From Frigoribacterium sp. PhB116 (GTDB lineage Bacteria > Actinomycetota > Actinomycetes > Actinomycetales > Microbacteriaceae), in NCBI RefSeq assembly GCF_004364285.1, contig NZ_SOBE01000001.1:434001-498000 (forward strand): DNA of 64,000 bases, given 5' to 3'. This document shows, piece by piece, positions 9,213 through 20,353 of this stretch. Each line of letters begins with the position of its first letter. The stretch's first letter is position 1. The translations under genes were made by a program, and so were the position numbers. The notes below the pieces were generated by a model. The model had not been told where the DNA came from. It saw only the letters and a list, made by a program, of their open reading frames with translations, and ran no database searches.

Positions 9213-9578
9213 TCAGTCGACCGTCGGGCGGGCGTCGCCCTCGCTGACGACGTCGCCGTCCGCGTCTCGCCAGGCGAGCATGCCGCCCTCGACGTTCACG
9301 GCCCGCAGGCCCGCGCGCCGGAGCGCGGCCGTGGCCCGCATCGAGCGCATGCCCGAGTGGCAGACGACGAGCACGTCGCGGTCCGAGGGGACCTCGTCGA
9401 CCCGCTCGGCCAGCTCGGAGAGCGGGAGGAGCACGGCCCGCGAGGCGTGGCCCTCGTCCCACTCCGACTGCTCGCGCACGTCGAGGAGGTAGGCGCCGTC
9501 GCCCACCAAGGCCACCGCCTCCTGCGCGGTCACCTCGGGCATCGAGGAGGCGGGGCCTCCGCCCAGGGGCGCACTCAC
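9213..9578 (-). CDS. Single-domain rhodanese (sulfurtransferase-like) protein
   Basis: A 121-residue one-domain rhodanese. The active-site loop CHSGMRS has the catalytic cysteine at about residue 73, and the LLDVREQSEWDEGH segment at about 31-44 is the usual CH2A-type motif. Such proteins move sulfane sulfur through a cysteine persulfide. The GTG start overlaps the secF stop (GTGA), so translation is coupled to secF; an ATG 12 codons in is an alternative start. The cytosolic substrate or acceptor is not indicated by the neighbours, which are protein-export and stringent-response genes. Confidence 0.9.
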   Translation of the reverse strand: MSAPLGGGPASSMPEVTAQEAVALVGDGAYLLDVREQSEWDEGHASRAVLLPLSELAERVDEVPSDRDVLVVCHSGMRSMRATAALRRAGLRAVNVEGGMLAWRDADGDVVSEGDARPTVD

Positions 9579-10588
9579 GACGCGATCACCGAGGCCGCGG
9601 CGGCGTCGGCGTCCCGCGCACGATCGTCGCGCTTGCGGTCGTCGCGCTTCTTGATGTCGGGCTCGCCGATCCGGAGCGTCGCGTAGAGCGGGGACGCGAT
9701 GAAGATCGTCGAGTAGGTGCCCACCAGGATGCCGATGAAGAGGGCGAGCGAGATGTCACGGAGCGTGCCGGCACCGAGGACGAACGCGCCGATGAAGAGG
9801 ATCGCGGCGACGGGCAGCAGGGCGACGACCGAGGTGTTGATCGACCGGACCAGCGTCTGGTTGATCGCGAGGTTGATCGACTGGCCGAAGGTGCGCCTGG
9901 AGCCCTCGCCGTCCTCTGCCGTGTTCTCCCGGATCTTGTCGAACACCACGACAGTGTCGTAGAGGGAGTAGCCGAGGATGGTGAGGAACCCGATGACCGC
10001 GGCGGGCGTGACCTCGAAACCGACGATGCCGTAGATGCCGGCGGTGAGCACGAGGTCGTGCAGCAGCGCCGTCATGGCGGCGAGCGACATCTTCCAGGTG
10101 CGGAAGTAGAGCGTCATGCCGATGGCCGCGAGGATCAGGAAGATCACGAGGCCCTTGATGGCCTGGCCCGTGATGTCGGCACCCCAGGAGGCGCCGATGA
10201 ACGAGGAGGTCACCCGCTCGGCGGGCACGTCGTAGGCCGTCGCGAGGGCGTCGGCCACGTCGTTGGTCTGTGTCGCCTCGAGCTGCGAGGTCTGGACGCG
10301 GATGGTGTCGCTGCCGACCTGGGTGACCCGGGGGTTCGCGCCCGGGGCGACGTCGTCGACCGTCCGCGTCGCGAGGTCCTGGTCGAGCTCGGCGGGCTGG
10401 GCCACCTGGAACTCGGAGCCGCCGGTGAACTCGATTCCGAAGTGGTAGCCGCCCCGGAGGAACGGCACCGTCGCGCAGATCACGATGACGACCGCGGCGA
10501 TGATGTACCACGTGCGCCGGCGGCCCACGATGTCGTAGGAACGAGCCCCCGTGTAGAGGTCGTTGCCGAACTTGGAGAAGCTGGCCAT
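9575..10588 (-). CDS. secF: Protein translocase subunit SecF
   Basis: With SecD, uses the proton-motive force to help pull secreted proteins through SecYEG. The 337-residue protein has a first membrane segment after RRRTWYIIAAVVIVICATVP, a periplasmic P1 domain, and five more membrane segments in the C-terminal half (for example VTPAAVIGFLTILGYSLYDT, the conserved SecF TM4-TM5 region). The charged C-terminal tail is Arg/Asp-rich. Its ATG overlaps the secD stop by one base (TGATG) and its own stop overlaps the rhodanese start, so secD-secF-rhodanese form a tightly coupled unit. Confidence 0.97.
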   Translation of the reverse strand: MASFSKFGNDLYTGARSYDIVGRRRTWYIIAAVVIVICATVPFLRGGYHFGIEFTGGSEFQVAQPAELDQDLATRTVDDVAPGANPRVTQVGSDTIRVQTSQLEATQTNDVADALATAYDVPAERVTSSFIGASWGADITGQAIKGLVIFLILAAIGMTLYFRTWKMSLAAMTALLHDLVLTAGIYGIVGFEVTPAAVIGFLTILGYSLYDTVVVFDKIRENTAEDGEGSRRTFGQSINLAINQTLVRSINTSVVALLPVAAILFIGAFVLGAGTLRDISLALFIGILVGTYSTIFIASPLYATLRIGEPDIKKRDDRKRDDRARDADAAAASVIAS

Positions 10589-12348
10589 CAGCTGTCCTTC
10601 CCTTCACCGCGCGCTGAGTCGTCGACCCGGGTGCTCGTGCTCTCTGCCGCCTTGCGTTCGGCGATGGTCTGGCGCTTGGCCGCCTCTCGTCCGCCCGCGC
10701 CCTTTCGGGCCCCCGTGGGGACGGGGGTGCGGAACTGGGCCCGACCGCGGTACACGGCGCCGAGCGCCTTCGGGTTCAGCCCGCTGAACGCGTGGCCCTC
10801 GCCGAAGAACCGCGTGCGGGCGATCAGCTGCAGCATCGGGTGCGTGAAGAGCGCGACGACGATCAGGTCGATCACCGTCGTGATGCCGAGCGTGAGGGCG
10901 AAGCCCTTCACGTTGCCCACCGCGAGGATGAACAGGGTGATGGCGGCGAGGAAGTTCACGGTGTCGGAGGCGACGATCGTGCGGATCGCGCGCTTCCAGC
11001 CGGACTCGACGGCGCTCTCGAGGATGCGGCCGTCGCGCAGCTCGTCGCGGATGCGCTCGAAGTAGACGATGAACGAGTCGGCCGTGATGCCGATCGCGAC
11101 GATCAACCCCGTCACGCCGGCGAGGGAGAGCCGGTAGCCCTCTCGCCAGGACAGGATCGCGATCACGAGGTACGTGAGAAGCGCGGCGATCATCAGCGAC
11201 AGGACGGTGACGAAGGCGAGCGCGCGGTACTGGATCAGCGAGTAGATCACAACGAGGATCAGGCCGATGAGGCCGGCGATCAGGCCGCTCACCAGCTGGG
11301 TCTGGCCGAGGGTCGCAGTGATGTTCTCGTTGCTCTGCACGGAGAAGCTGATCGGCAGGGCGCCGAACTTGAGCTGGTCGGCGAGGGTCTTCGAGGTGTC
11401 CTGCGTGAACGTGCCCGTGATCTGGGCCTTGCCGTCGGTGATCGCGGCGTTCGCGGACGGGGCCGTGATGACCTGGTTGTCGAGCGTCACCGCGAACTGG
11501 TTCTGAGGGGCCTGGAGGGCGACCAATCGTGACGTGACGTCGCTGAACCGGTCGGTGCCCTGGCGGTCGAACTCGAGGTTGACGGCCCACGTGTTCGTCG
11601 AGTTGCCCTGCGAGTCGGTGGCGAGGCCGTTGGTGGCGTCGCTGATGTCGCTGCCCTGCACCTCGACCGGGCCGAGGATGAACTTGGCGGTGCCGTCGGT
11701 CGAGCAGGTGACGAGCGGCTCGTCGTCGCGAGCGGTCGACAGGTCGTTGTCGGCGGCGCACTGGTAGTTCGTGTACTCGTCCGCGAGCTGCTCCGTGATC
11801 CAGTTCAGGTCGGAGGCGTTCGTCGGCGAGGCCGTCGGAGTCGAGTTGAGGTCGGGGTTCGGCGTGTAGGGCGTCGCCGAGGGGCTCGCCGTGGCGTCGG
11901 CGTCGCCGCCGACCGCGGCGTTGCTCACTGCCTCGGTGTAGAGCACGGGCCGGAAGGTCAGCTTGGCCGAGGCCTCGATGCGCTCGAGCGTCTCGTTGTC
12001 GGGCCGACCGGGGATCGACACGACGATGTTCTGCGCGCCCTGGCGGGTGATCTCCGACTCGGAGACGCCGGCGCTGTCGATGCGCTGGCGGATGATCGTG
12101 ACGGCCTGGTCGAGCTGCTGGCTGGACACGGACTGGCCGTTGTCGAGCTGTGCGGCGAGGGTGATCTGCGTGCCGCCCTGCAGGTCGAGCGCCAGCTCGG
12201 GGACCCAGCTCGCACCGTCCCACCAGCCGTCACGGCCCGAGTCGTTGAGGGCGGTGGCGGTGCCGTTCAGCGCGGCGAGGCCGGCGATGATGACGAGCAA
12301 CCACGTCAGGGAACGAATTGCCTTCTTGACCGGCGTCGAACGTGCCAC
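10588..12348 (-). CDS. secD: Protein translocase subunit SecD
   Basis: Partner of SecF in the proton-driven step of protein export. The 586-residue protein has an N-terminal membrane anchor (about 10-28), a large extracytoplasmic P1 region containing LALDLQGGTQITL, and a C-terminal block of five membrane segments ending near FTHPMLQLIAR. A Ser/Thr/Asp/Pro-rich, low-complexity insertion occupies about residues 148-180 within P1, which is common in actinobacterial SecD. The C-terminal tail is basic, then acidic. It follows yajC by 93 bp, a gap that contains two strong hairpins. Confidence 0.97.
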   Translation of the reverse strand: MARSTPVKKAIRSLTWLLVIIAGLAALNGTATALNDSGRDGWWDGASWVPELALDLQGGTQITLAAQLDNGQSVSSQQLDQAVTIIRQRIDSAGVSESEITRQGAQNIVVSIPGRPDNETLERIEASAKLTFRPVLYTEAVSNAAVGGDADATASPSATPYTPNPDLNSTPTASPTNASDLNWITEQLADEYTNYQCAADNDLSTARDDEPLVTCSTDGTAKFILGPVEVQGSDISDATNGLATDSQGNSTNTWAVNLEFDRQGTDRFSDVTSRLVALQAPQNQFAVTLDNQVITAPSANAAITDGKAQITGTFTQDTSKTLADQLKFGALPISFSVQSNENITATLGQTQLVSGLIAGLIGLILVVIYSLIQYRALAFVTVLSLMIAALLTYLVIAILSWREGYRLSLAGVTGLIVAIGITADSFIVYFERIRDELRDGRILESAVESGWKRAIRTIVASDTVNFLAAITLFILAVGNVKGFALTLGITTVIDLIVVALFTHPMLQLIARTRFFGEGHAFSGLNPKALGAVYRGRAQFRTPVPTGARKGAGGREAAKRQTIAERKAAESTSTRVDDSARGEGKDS

Positions 12349-12372
12349 GGAGGTTCTGCTTTCTCATGGGAG

Positions 12373-12394
12373 CGCGCGCCCCGAGGGGCGCGCG
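12373..12394 (-). terminator. Intercistronic hairpin 2 between yajC and secD
   Basis: CGCGCGCCCC at 12373-12382 pairs perfectly with 12385-12394 around a two-base nominal loop. It lies second after the yajC stop in the direction of transcription, 25 bp before the secD start. It may attenuate or protect rather than fully terminate. Confidence 0.55.
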
Positions 12395-12405
12395 TCGTCG
12401 TCTGG

Positions 12406-12431
12406 GCCGGGGCCCACGAGTGGGCCCCGGC
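12406..12431 (-). terminator. Intercistronic hairpin 1 between yajC and secD
   Basis: An 11-bp perfect stem (GCCGGGGCCCA at 12406-12416 with 12421-12431) and a CGAG tetraloop, starting 11 bp after the yajC stop codon. No T-run follows. Confidence 0.6.
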
Positions 12432-12441
12432 TGTCGGCGGG

Positions 12442-12876
12442 TCAGGCCTTGTTCGGCTTGTCCGTGTCGGTGGTGGAGTCGAGGCGCGTCTCGTCGACCC
12501 GCTCGCCGTAGGCGGGCGACGTGCGGTCGGCGGTCGTGGTGTCGTCGACGATCAGGTCGTCGGCCGGGCGGGCGTCGAGCTCGTCCGCGTCGGAGACCAC
12601 GGCGTCGTCGGCGACGACGGGCTCGACGACGCGGCCCAGGGTCTGGCGGTGCACGCGCAGGACGGTGCCGGGCGAGACCTCGACCTCGGCGATGTTGGCC
12701 TCGTCGTCGATCGACACGAGCGTGCCGTAGACGCCGAAGCTCAGCATCACCTCGACGCCGGGGACCATCTTCGACTGCAGCGTCGCCTGCTGGGCGTCGC
12801 GCTTGCGCTTGTTGCGGAACATGAAGAAGACGAGGACCACCAGGAGGAGGACCATGATGATTGTTGTGGCGTCCAT
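12442..12876 (-). CDS. yajC: Preprotein translocase subunit YajC
   Basis: Small membrane protein that associates with SecDF. Residues 5-20 (TIIMVLLLVVLVFFMF) form the single membrane segment. It is followed by the family's RNKRKRDAQQ basic stretch and a cytoplasmic domain with MVPGVEVMLSFGVYGTLVSI. At 144 residues it is longer than typical YajC because of an acidic, Asp/Thr-rich C-terminal tail (about 100-144). It lies between ruvB and secD on the same strand, the standard arrangement. The ATG at 12876 has an AAAGGCAG-type site upstream. Confidence 0.95.
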   Translation of the reverse strand: MDATTIIMVLLLVVLVFFMFRNKRKRDAQQATLQSKMVPGVEVMLSFGVYGTLVSIDDEANIAEVEVSPGTVLRVHRQTLGRVVEPVVADDAVVSDADELDARPADDLIVDDTTTADRTSPAYGERVDETRLDSTTDTDKPNKA

Positions 12877-12958
12877 GAGGAACTGCCTTTCGAAGCTCGT
12901 GGGGATGGGCGGCGCGGGCGGTGGTGAGGGTGCCTCGCGCCGACAGGCCTAGCGGCGA

Positions 12959-13984
12959 TCATAGTTCATCGCCGAACAGCGCCCCTGACGGGCGCGGCAG
13001 CCCGAAGTGCCGCCAGGCCTCCGGCGTGGCCACGCGGCCCCGGGGGGTGCGGATCAGCAGTCCGATGCGGACGAGGAACGGCTCGACGACGGACTCGATG
13101 GTGTCCGCCTCTTCTCCGACCGACACAGCGAGCGTGCCGAGCCCGACGGGCCCGCCGCCGAATCTCGTGAGCACGGTCGACAGGACCTCGCGGTCGAGCC
13201 GGTCGAGGCCCAGGTCGTCGACGTCGTAGAGGGCCAGGGCGTCCCGCACCGTCTCCAGGTCGGCGTCCCGTCCGTGGACGAGCGAGTAGTCGCGGACCCG
13301 ACGGAGCAGGCGGTTCGCGATGCGCGGCGTGCCGCGGCACCGACCGGCGATCTCGGCCAGGGCGTCGCCGTCGACGGGGATGCCGAGCAGGGTCGCGGCG
13401 CGGCGGAGCACCTCGGTGAGCTCGGCGGCGTCGTAGAACTCGAGGTTGGCCGTGAAGCCGAACCGATCGCGCAGGGGGTTCGGCAGCATGCCGCTCCGCG
13501 TGGTGGCGCCGACGAGCGTGAACGGCGACAGCTCGAGCGGGATGCTCGTCGCGCCGGCGCCCTTGCCGACCATGATGTCGATCCGGTAGTCCTCCATGGC
13601 GAGGTACAGCATCTCCTCCGCCGAGCGCGCCATGCGATGGATCTCGTCGATGAAGAGCACCTCGCCGGGGACGAGGGCCGAGAGCACGGCGGCGAGGTCG
13701 CCTGCGTGCTGGATCGCTGGTCCGGACGACATGCGGAGCGGCCGGCCGCTCTCGTGCGCCACGATCATCGCGAGGGTGGTCTTGCCGAGCCCGGGAGGAC
13801 CCGCCATGAGGATGTGGTCGGGGGTCCGCCCCTGCATCGACGCCGCCTTGAGCAGCAGCTCGAGCTGTCCGCGCACCTTCTTCTGGCCGACGAACTCGTC
13901 GAGCGAGGTGGGGCGGAGCGCCCCCTCGAAGGCGAGCTCCGCTTCGGACTCGACGACGGGTCGCGTGAGGTCGGCGTCGGTCAC
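12959..13984 (-). CDS. ruvB: Holliday junction branch-migration ATPase RuvB
   Basis: AAA+ motor that with RuvA drives branch migration of Holliday junctions. The GTG at 13984 overlaps the ruvA stop (GTGA) and gives 341 residues beginning [17 protein letters not shown]. Walker A GPPGLGKT lies at about 62-69 and Walker B LFIDEIHR at 110-117. The [18 protein letters not shown] region carries sensor 1 and the arginine finger, and the C-terminal winged-helix domain contains [17 protein letters not shown]. The longer open frame upstream is ruvA read out of frame. Confidence 0.98.
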   Translation of the reverse strand: MTDADLTRPVVESEAELAFEGALRPTSLDEFVGQKKVRGQLELLLKAASMQGRTPDHILMAGPPGLGKTTLAMIVAHESGRPLRMSSGPAIQHAGDLAAVLSALVPGEVLFIDEIHRMARSAEEMLYLAMEDYRIDIMVGKGAGATSIPLELSPFTLVGATTRSGMLPNPLRDRFGFTANLEFYDAAELTEVLRRAATLLGIPVDGDALAEIAGRCRGTPRIANRLLRRVRDYSLVHGRDADLETVRDALALYDVDDLGLDRLDREVLSTVLTRFGGGPVGLGTLAVSVGEEADTIESVVEPFLVRIGLLIRTPRGRVATPEAWRHFGLPRPSGALFGDEL

Positions 13985-14595
13985 GCTCGGGCGCCCAGCG
14001 ACTTCTGCGGGCCGAGGTGGCCGAGTGCAGCACGCAGGAGGGAGGGCACGGAGACGGCGACGTCGGGCCCGCGGTCGGCGACCACCGAGTCGACGGCGGC
14101 CTGCGCCTCCCTCTCGGACCAGCCCAGCCCGACGAGCGCCGTGAGGACGTCGGCCGAGGTCGAGGAGGCGGCGGTCACGGAGGGCGCGGCTACCCGGACG
14201 TCGAGCTTGCCCGCCAACGAGAGGACGATCAGCTTCGCGGTCTTGGGCCCGATGCCGGACACGCGTCGGAAGGGCGCGTCGTCGTCGTCGGCGACCGCGT
14301 GCGCGACCTGCGACGGGCTGAGCGTGGCGAGCACGCCCTGCGCCGACTTCGGGCCGACGCCGGTGACGCTCCGCAACAGGTCGAACACCTCGAGTTCTTC
14401 GAGCTCGGCGAAGCCGAAGAGCGAGAGGTCGTCTTCTCGCACGATCAGCGTCGTGAACAGCTGGAGCGTCGTGCCGACCGTCGCCGTGAGGGCGAGCTGG
14501 GGCGTCACTCCGACCCGGAGGCCGACTCCCCCGACCTCGACGACGACGCTGGTTCCGGAGGCGGACAGCACGGTGCCGCGGACGCTCGAGATCAT
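13981..14595 (-). CDS. ruvA: Holliday junction branch-migration protein RuvA
   Basis: Tetrameric junction-binding protein that recruits RuvB. The 204-residue product has the N-terminal OB-fold ([21 protein letters not shown]), the two helix-hairpin-helix motifs ([14 protein letters not shown] and [14 protein letters not shown]), and the C-terminal domain that contacts RuvB ([16 protein letters not shown]). Its ATG overlaps the ruvC stop (ATGA) and its stop overlaps the ruvB GTG, so ruvC-ruvA-ruvB are translationally coupled. Confidence 0.98.
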   Translation of the reverse strand: MISSVRGTVLSASGTSVVVEVGGVGLRVGVTPQLALTATVGTTLQLFTTLIVREDDLSLFGFAELEELEVFDLLRSVTGVGPKSAQGVLATLSPSQVAHAVADDDDAPFRRVSGIGPKTAKLIVLSLAGKLDVRVAAPSVTAASSTSADVLTALVGLGWSEREAQAAVDSVVADRGPDVAVSVPSLLRAALGHLGPQKSLGARA

Positions 14596-15167
14596 CTGCC
14601 CAGCCTAGGAGTCCGCGCCGACTTCTCCGCCTCGCGCCACGCCTTCTGCGCGGCCGTGAGACCGCCGCCGGCCGGTGCCGAGGGGAGGCCGCCACGACGC
14701 CACGCATGGCAGATCGCCAGCGCCAGGGCGTCGGCGGCGTCGGCCGGCTTCGGCGCTTCGGCGAGGCCGAGCAGGCGGGCGACCATGGCACCGACCTGGG
14801 CCTTGTCCGCCGAGCCGTAGCCGGTCACGGCCGCCTTGACCTCGGACGGCGTGTGCATGGCCACGGGGACGGAGCGCTCGGCGGCGGCGCGCAGCGCCAG
14901 ACCGCTCACCTGGGCGGTGCCCATCACGGTCGACAGGTTGTTCTGCGCGAAGACACGCTCGATGGCCATCGCGTCGGGGCGGTGCTCGTCGACCAGCTGC
15001 TCGATGCCACGCCCGATCGTGAGGAGGCGCTGCTCGAGCGGCATGTCGGCCGGCGACCGGATGACGGTCACCGCCACGAGGGTGGCCCGGCGGGTCGCGT
15101 CGACCTCGACGACGCCGACCCCGCAGCGGGTCAGGCCGGGGTCGATGCCGAGCACCCGCAGGGTCAC
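14592..15167 (-). CDS. ruvC: Crossover junction endodeoxyribonuclease RuvC
   Basis: Resolvase that cuts Holliday junctions after RuvAB-driven migration. The 191-residue product shows the acidic active-site residues in order: D9 in LGIDPGLT, E70 in AMAIERVF, and D143/D146 in [14 protein letters not shown]. The start is GTG at 15167, nine bases past the yebC stop. The C-terminus ends in a variable basic tail. It is the first gene of the coupled ruvCAB set. Confidence 0.98.
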   Translation of the reverse strand: MTLRVLGIDPGLTRCGVGVVEVDATRRATLVAVTVIRSPADMPLEQRLLTIGRGIEQLVDEHRPDAMAIERVFAQNNLSTVMGTAQVSGLALRAAAERSVPVAMHTPSEVKAAVTGYGSADKAQVGAMVARLLGLAEAPKPADAADALALAICHAWRRGGLPSAPAGGGLTAAQKAWREAEKSARTPRLGR

Positions 15168-15176
15168 CTCGGCGGC

Positions 15177-15941
<765 letters not shown>

Positions 15942-16049
15942 GGTGCTCCTCACTTCCGGTTGACGATCCGGACCATCCTACCGGCAGGCCCGCCGCCGGG
16001 GCGGCAGCGACGGGTCAGGACCGGGCAGGGCGCAGGATGAGGAGGCGCG

Positions 16050-16688
16050 TCAGCGCGAGGACCAGGCGCGAGCCTTGTCGAGGAACCGCGCGTGGAACCG
16101 GAGCTCACCGGTCACCTCGGGGTGGAACGACGTGCCGAGCAGGTTGTCCTGCTCGACGGCGACGACGCGGCCGTCGTCGAGCACGCCGATCGCGGTGGCG
16201 AGCGGGCCGACCTCGGCGACCACGGGCGCCCGGATGAAGACGGCGTGCACGGGGTCGTCGCCCACGACGGGCACGAGGAGATCGGTCTCGAAGGACTCGT
16301 TCTGGCCGCCGAAGGCGTTGCGGCGCACGGCGACGTCGAGCCCGCCGATCGTGCGCTGCCCCGTCAGGTGTCGGCTCGCCGGCCCGTCCACGACGCGGTC
16401 GGCCAGCATGATCAGCCCGGCGCAGGTGCCGTAGAGGGGCAGGCCCGCGTCGACGGCCGCGCGCAGCGGCTCGGCCATGCCGAAGGTGCGGCTGAGCTTG
16501 TCCATCACCGTGGACTCGCCGCCGGGGATCACGAGACCCGACACCGACGCGAGCTCGTCGGGCCTGCGTACCGGGACGGCGACCGCCCCGAGCGAGGTCA
16601 GGACCGCGAGGTGCTCACGGAAGTCGCCCTGGAGGGCGAGGACCCCGACCCGCGGGGCCGCCGCCTCCTCGTGTCGGCTACCAGCCAC
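16050..16688 (-). CDS. pdxT: Pyridoxal 5'-phosphate synthase glutaminase subunit PdxT
   Basis: Glutaminase half of PLP synthase; it releases ammonia from glutamine and passes it to PdxS. The class I amidotransferase triad is visible: C89 in [10 protein letters not shown], and H189 and E191 in SFHPEVTGE, with the GGES oxyanion-type loop at 57-60 and an R-x-R-N-A-F-G-G segment near 122-128. The start is GTG at 16688, overlapping the last 11 bases of pdxS, so the two subunits are translated together. The first 12 residues before [10 protein letters not shown] are poorly conserved in type and could be trimmed. Confidence 0.96.
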   Translation of the reverse strand: MAGSRHEEAAAPRVGVLALQGDFREHLAVLTSLGAVAVPVRRPDELASVSGLVIPGGESTVMDKLSRTFGMAEPLRAAVDAGLPLYGTCAGLIMLADRVVDGPASRHLTGQRTIGGLDVAVRRNAFGGQNESFETDLLVPVVGDDPVHAVFIRAPVVAEVGPLATAIGVLDDGRVVAVEQDNLLGTSFHPEVTGELRFHARFLDKARAWSSR

Positions 16689-17598
16689 GCTCGGCGAGGC
16701 GGTGCGGCGCGGGCAAGTCGGGCACGTTGATGCCGACCATGGCCTCGCCGAGGCCGCGCGACGCGTCGGCGACGACCTGGGGGTCGTCGAAGAACGTCGT
16801 GGCCTTGACGATCGCGGCGGCTCGCTCGGCGGGGTTGCCCGACTTGAAGATGCCGGAACCCACGAAGACGCCGTCGGCGCCCAGCTGCATCATCAGCGCC
16901 GCGTCGGCGGGCGTCGCGACGCCGCCGGCGGTGAAGAGGACGACGGGCAGCTTGCCGGTCTCCGCCACCTCCCTGACGAGCTCGTACGGCGCCTGCAGTT
17001 CTTTCGCGGCCACGTACAGCTCGTCGGTCTTGAGCCCCTGCAGCTGCGCGATCTCTCTCGAGATGGTGCGGATGTGCTTGGTCGCCTCGGACACGTCGCC
17101 GGTGCCGGCCTCGCCCTTGGACCGGATCATCGCGGCACCCTCGGTGACGCGACGGAGCGCCTCGCCGAGGTTCGTCGCACCGCAGACGAAGGGGACCGTG
17201 AAGTTCCACTTGTCGATGTGGTTGACGTAGTCGGCGGGGCTCAGCACCTCGGACTCGTCGATGTAGTCGACGCCGAGCGTCTGGAGGATCTGTGCCTCGA
17301 CGAAGTGGCCGATGCGCGCCTTCGCCATGACGGGGATCGAGACGGCTGCGATGATCTCGTCGATCATGTCGGGGTCGCTCATGCGGGCGACGCCGCCCTG
17401 CGAGCGGATGTCGGCGGGCACGCGCTCGAGGGCCATGACGGCGACGGCGCCCGCCTCTTCGGCGATCTTCGCCTGCTCGACGTTGACGACGTCCATGATG
17501 ACGCCGCCCTTCAGCATCTCGGCGAGACCGCGCTTGACGCGGTCCGATCCGGTCGTGCTGCCGGCGGACGGGACGGAGGTGGGGGTGCTGTCGCTCAT
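16678..17598 (-). CDS. pdxS: Pyridoxal 5'-phosphate synthase lyase subunit PdxS
   Basis: Builds PLP directly from ribose 5-phosphate, glyceraldehyde 3-phosphate and ammonia, independently of deoxyxylulose phosphate. The 306-residue product carries the catalytic residues in MDVVN (D36) and MAKARIGHF (K93), plus GEAGTGDV and the phosphate-binding [27 protein letters not shown] region. The ATG at 17598 has GAGG five bases upstream. A TAAACT -10 element ends only nine bases before it, implying a very short leader. pdxT overlaps its 3' end. Confidence 0.98.
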   Translation of the reverse strand: MSDSTPTSVPSAGSTTGSDRVKRGLAEMLKGGVIMDVVNVEQAKIAEEAGAVAVMALERVPADIRSQGGVARMSDPDMIDEIIAAVSIPVMAKARIGHFVEAQILQTLGVDYIDESEVLSPADYVNHIDKWNFTVPFVCGATNLGEALRRVTEGAAMIRSKGEAGTGDVSEATKHIRTISREIAQLQGLKTDELYVAAKELQAPYELVREVAETGKLPVVLFTAGGVATPADAALMMQLGADGVFVGSGIFKSGNPAERAAAIVKATTFFDDPQVVADASRGLGEAMVGINVPDLPAPHRLAERGW

Positions 17599-17607
17599 GA
17601 TGGCCTC

Positions 17608-17613
17608 AGTTTA
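17608..17613 (-). promoter_or_regulatory. -10 element of pdxS (TAAACT)
   Basis: Minus-strand TAAACT, embedded in a 15-base block (17604-17618) repeated exactly upstream of dxs. The spacing to the ATG suggests a leader of only a few bases. No convincing -35. Confidence 0.45.
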
Positions 17614-17652
17614 GGCGCTGCCCGGGGGCGTGCGTCGCCGATGTGCCGCTCG

Positions 17653-18261
17653 TCACCGAGTGGCCTGGTCTCCCCCGGCGGGCCACGCGGCCGCCAGCGC
17701 CTCGCGGACGTCGCCGAGCAGCTGGGTGACGGCCTTGGTCTGGGCGATGATCGGGAAGAAGTTCGAGTCGCCGCCGTAGCGCGGCACGACGTGCTGGTGC
17801 AGGTGCTCGGCGATGCCGGCACCGCCGACCGACCCCTGGTTCATGCCCATGTTGAACCCTTGGGCGTGCGAGACCTCGCGGACGACGCGCATGGCGGTCT
17901 GGGTCAGGGCACCGATCTCGGCGACCTCGTCGGGCGTGGCCAGGTCGTAGGTCGAGATGTGCCGGTAGGGGCAGACCAGCAGATGGCCGGGGTTGTACGG
18001 GTACAGGTTCAGCAGCACGAACGCGTGCTGTCCCCGGGCGACGATCAGCGCGTCGTCGTCGCTCCGAGAGGGAGCGGCGCAGAACGGGCACGCGTCGTCG
18101 TGGGCGCCCTGGCCGCGGCTGACGTACACGGCACGGTGCGGCGTCCAGAGGCGCTGGAACGCGTCGGGCGCCGACGCGAAGTCGTCCGACGACTCGACGC
18201 GGGCCGACCCGTGGTCGGCCGGGTCGACGTCGGCCGGCAGCTCGTCGGCGCCTGCCCCCAC
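17653..18261 (-). CDS. HIT-domain protein
   Basis: Histidine-triad nucleotide hydrolase/transferase-like protein of 202 residues. The HIT signature HLHQHVVPR lies at about 153-161, with the LNLYPYNPGHLLVCPYRH strand-helix region before it. A CPFC pair at 58-61 with H101-type residues suggests a zinc site, as in longer bacterial HIT proteins of the AP4A-phosphorylase-like branch. The GTG at 18261 lies two bases past the thrS stop, so it is probably cotranscribed with thrS. The substrate is not determined by sequence; dinucleoside polyphosphate cleavage is a family-level guess. Confidence 0.92.
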   Translation of the reverse strand: MGAGADELPADVDPADHGSARVESSDDFASAPDAFQRLWTPHRAVYVSRGQGAHDDACPFCAAPSRSDDDALIVARGQHAFVLLNLYPYNPGHLLVCPYRHISTYDLATPDEVAEIGALTQTAMRVVREVSHAQGFNMGMNQGSVGGAGIAEHLHQHVVPRYGGDSNFFPIIAQTKAVTQLLGDVREALAAAWPAGGDQATR

Positions 18262-18263
18262 GG

Positions 18264-20282
<2,019 letters not shown>

Positions 20283-20318
20283 GGTGGAGGGCTCCTGACG
20301 ATCGAGGGGACGCGCGCC

Positions 20319-20324
20319 AGTTTA
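20319..20324 (-). promoter_or_regulatory. -10 element of thrS (TAAACT)
   Basis: Minus-strand TAAACT followed by G. It predicts a transcription start near 20312 and a leader of about 30 bases containing the AGGAG site of thrS. Confidence 0.45.
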
Positions 20325-20353
20325 GTGCCGCCCGCAGGGGCAGCCTCCGCCGG

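Noticed and set aside
20283-20353. T-box or other riboswitch before thrS
   Set aside because: The leader is about 30 bases from the predicted transcription start, too short for a T-box, and the T-box core sequence is absent.
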